This document shows, one piece after another, positions 58,801 through 64,000 of a DNA stretch of 64,000 bases; positions within the stretch are counted from its first letter, which is position 1, and every line of letters starts with the position of its first letter. The DNA lies in the NCBI GenBank assembly GCA_905183005.1, contig CAJJDO010000005.1:890641-954640 (forward strand). The letters run 5' to 3'. A program made the position numbers and the translations under genes. The notes beneath the pieces are model-generated. The model worked only from the letters and a program-made list of their open reading frames with translations. It did no database searches and had not been told where the DNA came from. The DNA comes from Paramecium pentaurelia. Taxonomy: Eukaryota; Ciliophora; Oligohymenophorea; Peniculida; Parameciidae.

Positions 58801-61800
58801 TATGATCTTATATTAATGGATCTTTAGAATAAATACTTTCAACTTTTTCTAAAGCTTCAGAGAATATTTTTTATTCTTTTTTGATTTCTTCTAACAATTC
58901 TTTTGAATTTAAAAATGTTTACATAAATATTTGCCATAATTATTTCCAAGCATCATCAGTTCTAAAATCTGCTGGTTTATTTTTTTATTTATTAAATTCA
59001 ATATTAATCAAATTTAATCCAAGATTAAATGTCTTTTATTTCTTTTTATTCTTTCTTTTTTCTTCTAACATTTATTCTTCTAATTTTTAAGCTTATTATT
59101 TCTCCTCTTCTTCTTTTTTCTACTTTTATAATATTTCCTCTTCTACTATATTGTCACATAAGAAATACAATCTTAAATCCAATTATTATTAACTCAATTT
59201 CAAAGAATTTAAATCTTCATGATTCTCTACTAAATCTCTCAATTTTTTAACAGAACCAAATAAATTTTCTATTTCTTAATGTACTTAAGCTTAATTTTAA
59301 TGAACAAGATTCTAATCATTTTATTCTTTTTGATATAATCGTAAAAATCCATTAATTGCCATAAAAAAATATGTAAAAAAGTATTCTTAAAATTATTCAC
59401 TTAATGGCAATTTTGTGAATTTCTCTATTCGAATCTTTTCTGCATTTACATAATCTTATATATCATTAATACATTTGAAGGTTTCTTCAGCTATCTTCTC
59501 ACTTTCTAAATAAGTATAATAAATATATTTTAATAATGGAACTTTTAATTGAGATACCTAATATTTATCATATCTTGGATTTACAACATGAATATCATCA
59601 TCTGTCATTCCATCAGGAGCACATAAAATTTCAAGAGCATATTTTAATGATATAATAGTTCTTAAACGTGATTCATTTTATAACATACCTTCTTTTCCTA
59701 TTGCACATGTATATAACACTTCAATCAATGTACAATGATATGAATAAGGCTCATCTCTATAATTTGGATTATCATTTTTAGCTGGAGTAAAATCAAATTC
59801 ATGTTTTATAGATGCTTAAGCTTGATTCTTATCATTTACTTAAGCTTATCTATCTTTCAACCAAAATATACTACTCTTATAAGCTGGATCTAAAAGCATA
59901 TTAAGAACTCCTTTTTAATTTGATAGAATAAATTCCTTTTTAACTTTTTAAATTAAAATAAAGAATTCTAAGAATCTTGATTATCTACCATTAGTTTTTA
60001 TTAATTTTCTTATATTATCTATTACTGTACCTGGTTTTTCAATACATATTCTCTTATTATCTCTAAATATTTCATTAATTAAATCTAATTGTCCTAAATT
60101 CAATTCCATTTTCATTTATAATTTATTAAGATGTTCACTCAATAATAATTAATTTGTTGAATTATTTAAAGTAAAATTCTTTAACAATAAAAAGATATTA
60201 CCAAATAATTCATATATTAATTTTCTTGTTCTACCTTCAAATTATTTTTCAGTTACTCCAATACAATCTGTTATTAATTAAACACACATATCATGTACTT
60301 TTAAATTTCTCATAATTGACTATCTAAATTCATCAATCAAAATTCTTTATGTAACTTTTACATTATCATCTTCTAAAGTTGAATCTTTATATAATAAATT
60401 ATTTATGAATTCAAAATATTTTATAGTTTAAGTTAAGATATCTTCATTATCAGGTAATGTTGGATCTTTAATCCATGTTTCAGATTCATCAATATTCTTA
60501 GCTAATTATCTCATTTTCTTTTTTAAATCACTAAATATCTTAATATTTTAACTATCAAAAAGTAACAATATTTTTGATACTAAATCAGCAAATTCTTCTC
60601 TTTAATTATAAAATCTAGTCAAAATGTTTAGAATCTTTGTTTACATATCCAAAGATTAACTCATACAAAATAAATTAATTAATGTTGGAAATATTTCAAA
60701 TCCTAATATTGTACATATATCTATTGCATCTATTTCTTTTGATTATTCTAATACTTCTACACCACCTCCTGCTAATTGAGCTAAATCTAAACCAAATCCT
60801 AAATTAAAATTTTCACTTTTTGGTTATCCTCTTTTATCAGCATCTGTTCCTGTTTTTAATATTGAAGGTATTAAAGCTTTTATTTAATTTTTAATTGCTC
60901 CTTAAAATGCCTCTTCAATCTTTTTACGATCAGCTTCAACTGTTAAATTTAATGATCCATCTTCTAATCTTGACATTATTTTAAGATGTTTTGTAACATA
61001 ATCCTTAAATTTCTATTTAAATTAATTTAAACAATAATCCATTTTTTAATCAAGATATTGATTTAAAATATCACAAATTTCTAATTTTATTTATTGATCT
61101 GCTTCAGAAGACTCTTATAAAACTTTTATTAATATCTTTTTTAAAACATCAGCTTATTTCAAAAATGATTCATTCATATTCAAAGGTCCACTTTCAAATT
61201 AAATATTCTTTTATTTCTTTTTTTTATCCTTACCTGCATCTTTATCTTCAATTAAAGAAAATACATTAATTAAACCACCAATTTTACCAAAAATATTCAA
61301 AGCATTTGCAAATATTTATTATCCACCTTAATTAGCTCCTTTTGATTTATCTTCCTCTCTTTTTATCTATAAAATCTTTCTTGATTCTGGATATTTTGGA
61401 TCAAATTCCAAAATAGTAAATAAATATTTTATAATACTAAAGAAATTCTCATTCTTTTATGTAGTTTCATCTGGAGTATTACATAATTAAATTCTATATT
61501 AACCAAATGTAATTAATAATTTAAGTGATCTTATCATTTCTAATGTTAATCTATTATAAGTTTCAGGACATTAAATTGATATCTCTTTAAGAGTTTCTCT
61601 CTATTTAGCTTCACCAAATTTAATATCCCAATTTGATGACATTTTTTCTACATTTAATCCACAATCCTTAATAAATTAATATAATCCATCTTTATAATCT
61701 TAATATATCTTTAATCCTCCTTCTTCTTCATCTAATATTCCTTATGCATTATCACCATCTGTAATAACTACTTTACATAATTCTGGAAATACTATCTCTC

Positions 61801-64000
61801 TTCTAGGTTCTTAATCCAAATAAACCTTATTCATTAATTTACATATAATAGATCTCATATCATAACCAATATCTCCCATTTTTAAATGATCAATTAAAAC
61901 ATCAAATGGTAAAAATTATTCAACAAATCTCTTCCAAGTATTATTTCTTGTATTACACATTGAAATATAGAATTCTAATTATTCAGTTACTAAAGATAAT
62001 ATTAATTTTGGTTTTAATTCTTATGAAGGTGTTTTAACTGTTTATTTTTTTAAGAAATTATTTAATTATTTTGATTTACCTATTTCATCTCCATCAGCTT
62101 CTTAAAAATGTTATTTCTTTTTATCTGTTTTTGTAAAGAATTCCACAAAGTTTTTCTCTTCTCCTTTAACAAATATCTTAATAATCTTTTATTATCTTTC
62201 AAATTTAATTAAAACTTCATCTTTAAATACTTTATCTCTATCATAAGCATCAATCAAACATCTATAAATACCTTCTTAATTAACATTCAAACCTTTGCCT
62301 CTATGAGTAGATGCAAATTATAAAAATGATATAATATCTCTCTTTTTTTCAGCTGATGTAGATTTCTCTTTTAATAAATTTGTATAAAATTACAAAAGAT
62401 CCCATCTTGATTTTAATTAGAAATGATCTTCATTTAAAATCTTTTTGATTATTTAATCATACAATCTTCTATAATCTTCAATTGTTAATTATTATTAAAA
62501 GGCATTTGAATGATTTGCCATAACTATTTCTTATTCTTATTAAAATGATTAATGCATATCATCATCTTCATTAACTTATTCATGTAATTTTAAAAGCAAA
62601 TCTTCATGATCTCTGATAATTTAAACAATACATTTTAAACCATCATCAATATAAACACTTTATTATGCAAAAATTGGTATATATCTAGATGCTTACTCTT
62701 AATTTACTATATTTGATTGACAAATACAATCAAGTAATTAATATATTAATGAACATATTTTCTTTTTACTATTATAATATTCTTTTTTTATTTATGAATC
62801 TCTATTCTTACTACTTTCATCAACAACTCTTTTTTTAGTCTTATCCATAGATTCTGATTTCTCTATTGATCTCAAAGTATCTAATGTTGATACATCAGGA
62901 AATGACACACATAGAATCTTAACCAATAATTCTATAAATTATTATTCCCTAAGAACATTCTATATGAAATGATTAATTTATCCAAATTCTTAATCTATAT
63001 ATAAATATGCAATCAACTTATTATGACAAAATAGTTATAATTCAGATAAACATTTACTTAATCTTTACATATGAGCTACAAAACCTTTATAAGATTTCTA
63101 AAATTTTTCATCTTTAATGTCTGCTGATAAAAATGATACATCCATATATTATTAAGCTCCTTTTATAGTCTTCAAACAAGAAAGCAAAAAATTAGTCATT
63201 CTAACTTCATTAAAATTTGCCTTAGCTATTTTAAATACATATTCCTCTTTCTTTACTTTATTAAATGCTGGAACACTCTTTTTCTTCTCCTTTGAAATAT
63301 CCTTATTCTCCTCATCATTCTATATTGATTCAGTTCTTAACCACACTTAATCCTAACTAACATATGTAGATGCTCTAAAATAACTATCTTTCTATAAATA
63401 TAATTAAGCCTTTTCTCTATTGTAAGTAGTCAATGTTGAAAAGATCAATTCAAAATGAAACAAAGAAGCCTTTTAATAATCTGATACACTTGTTAACAAA
63501 AATCTAGATTTATCTTCACCTTCTTTCTTTTCTTCTATAACTTTCAAATATTTCTTTGTAGTTAAATGTCTAAGTCTATAAGAAGAAGATATCATAGGTG
63601 TATCCCACTTAACTAATCCTCCCTAAAACATAGACTCACTTTCAATTGTAAACAAACCATTTGAATTACCAACAAATTTAGTATAATTGGCAGATTAAGT
63701 ACATTATTCAAAGAATATATGTAATTCTGATTTTTAATGTTGTACCTATTATTTGATTTAATCTCTAATAGCAATAAGATTGAGCTATTGGAAATAGAAT
63801 AAATAGAATTACATCTTATTCTGAATAATTGATCCATACAGTATCTTAAATACTCAAGAAACCTTCTCTTTCATCTAAATATTCAGCAAAAATATTAACT
63901 TTCCAAGGTGTCTTTTTCTCTGTAGAAATATTCACTTCTCTTTTTTCCTTCTAAGCTGATGATTTTGTATCAACTATAAAATTAATTATTTTTTATACAT
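55806..64000 (-). CDS. ITPR: IP3-receptor-type Ca2+ release channel, N-terminus beyond window
   Basis: Large tetrameric Ca2+ channel of ER, alveolar sacs or other stores; Paramecium is known to have a family of IP3R/RyR-like channels. The window holds ~2,700 residues and lacks the N-terminus. Near 63,300-63,850 is the MIR-type region (NGLFTIESESMFQGG, then YRLRHLTTKKYLKV). A long helical-repeat regulatory domain follows, open in one frame (checked at 62038, 60058, 58018, 56791). The C-terminal pore module matches the family: HLFDVLVRYPVLLNVVKAV, ESYPPNFCYSTFQCLLT, pore loop DGGLGGF (~56391-56411), IVSGIIIDTFGTLREE, then a C2H2 finger (ICFICGF ... HIKQEH) and YMWNYLFYI. The coiled-coil tail ends in TGA at 55806. 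Introns: 55966-55988 (23 nt) and ~63780-63807 (28 nt). Confidence 0.93.

Noticed and set aside
63613..63837. Minus-strand ORF of 74 codons
   Set aside because: Runs through a 28-nt intron in a frame other than the IP3-receptor exons on either side.
1..64000. Telomere repeats, CRISPR arrays, transposons, rRNA and tRNA genes
   Set aside because: I looked for GGGGTT/GGGTTT-type arrays, regularly spaced repeats, transposase motifs and tRNA-like cloverleaf boxes and saw none. A tRNA scan would be needed to exclude tRNAs.

Overview
This is AT-rich eukaryotic DNA that reads as a ciliate macronuclear genome, most likely Paramecium or a close relative. Three things point there. (1) Conserved proteins (RPS15, ferrochelatase, DOP1, IP3 receptor, DNA ligase, CDPK) read through many TAA and TAG codons at Gln positions and end only at TGA, so TAA/TAG = Gln and TGA is the sole stop. 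(2) Introns are tiny: about 55 were placed by reading frame, nearly all 20-31 nt, starting mostly GTA and ending mostly TAG/AAG. (3) Genes are densely packed on both strands, often with 7-60 bp between them. Standard-code ORF callers therefore shatter almost every gene here. All frames below were read by eye with the ciliate code; for each intact spliced model, exon length minus introns is a multiple of three.

Layout. 1-5.4 kb: three small ciliate proteins and a PH-domain protein kinase. 5.6-10.7 kb: a tail-anchored protein and a 1.27-kaa coiled-coil protein. 11.7-18.1 kb: a three-repeat Myb protein, a twin-CX9C protein, an unknown protein, a membrane RING-H2 ligase with an EGF-like ectodomain, and RPS15. 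18.1-23.2 kb: an unknown gene with an apparent frameshift, a Gln/Pro-rich protein, an exact 1,145-bp duplication around an N (probably an unmerged contig overlap), and a small protein with PP1-docking motifs. 23.5-25.6 kb: a badly decayed dipeptidyl peptidase III pseudogene. 25.7-27.9 kb: two small genes and ferrochelatase. 28-37.4 kb: DOP1, TMEM231 and a PP6R/SAPS protein head-to-tail with 7 and 21 bp between them. 37.8-47 kb: a CDPK, a 1.47-kaa coiled-coil protein, an unknown protein and an NDUFS5-like subunit. 47-55.8 kb: an IQ/coiled-coil/DUF4378-like protein with a 91-codon Gln tract, a p24 cargo receptor, a multi-pass RING ligase, an ATP-dependent DNA ligase with a WGR-like N-terminus and two small unknown genes. 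55.8-64 kb: an IP3-receptor-type Ca2+ channel whose N-terminus lies past the window edge.

The gene set is ordinary eukaryotic housekeeping, signalling, cilia/centrosome and trafficking. Neighbours share no obvious pathway, as expected for a ciliate. I found no CRISPR, rRNA, tRNA, telomere repeat or mobile element. No complete novel system stands out. The best leads are the PP1-docking protein, the WGR-ligase fusion, the altered pore motif of the IP3 receptor, and the decayed peptidase.
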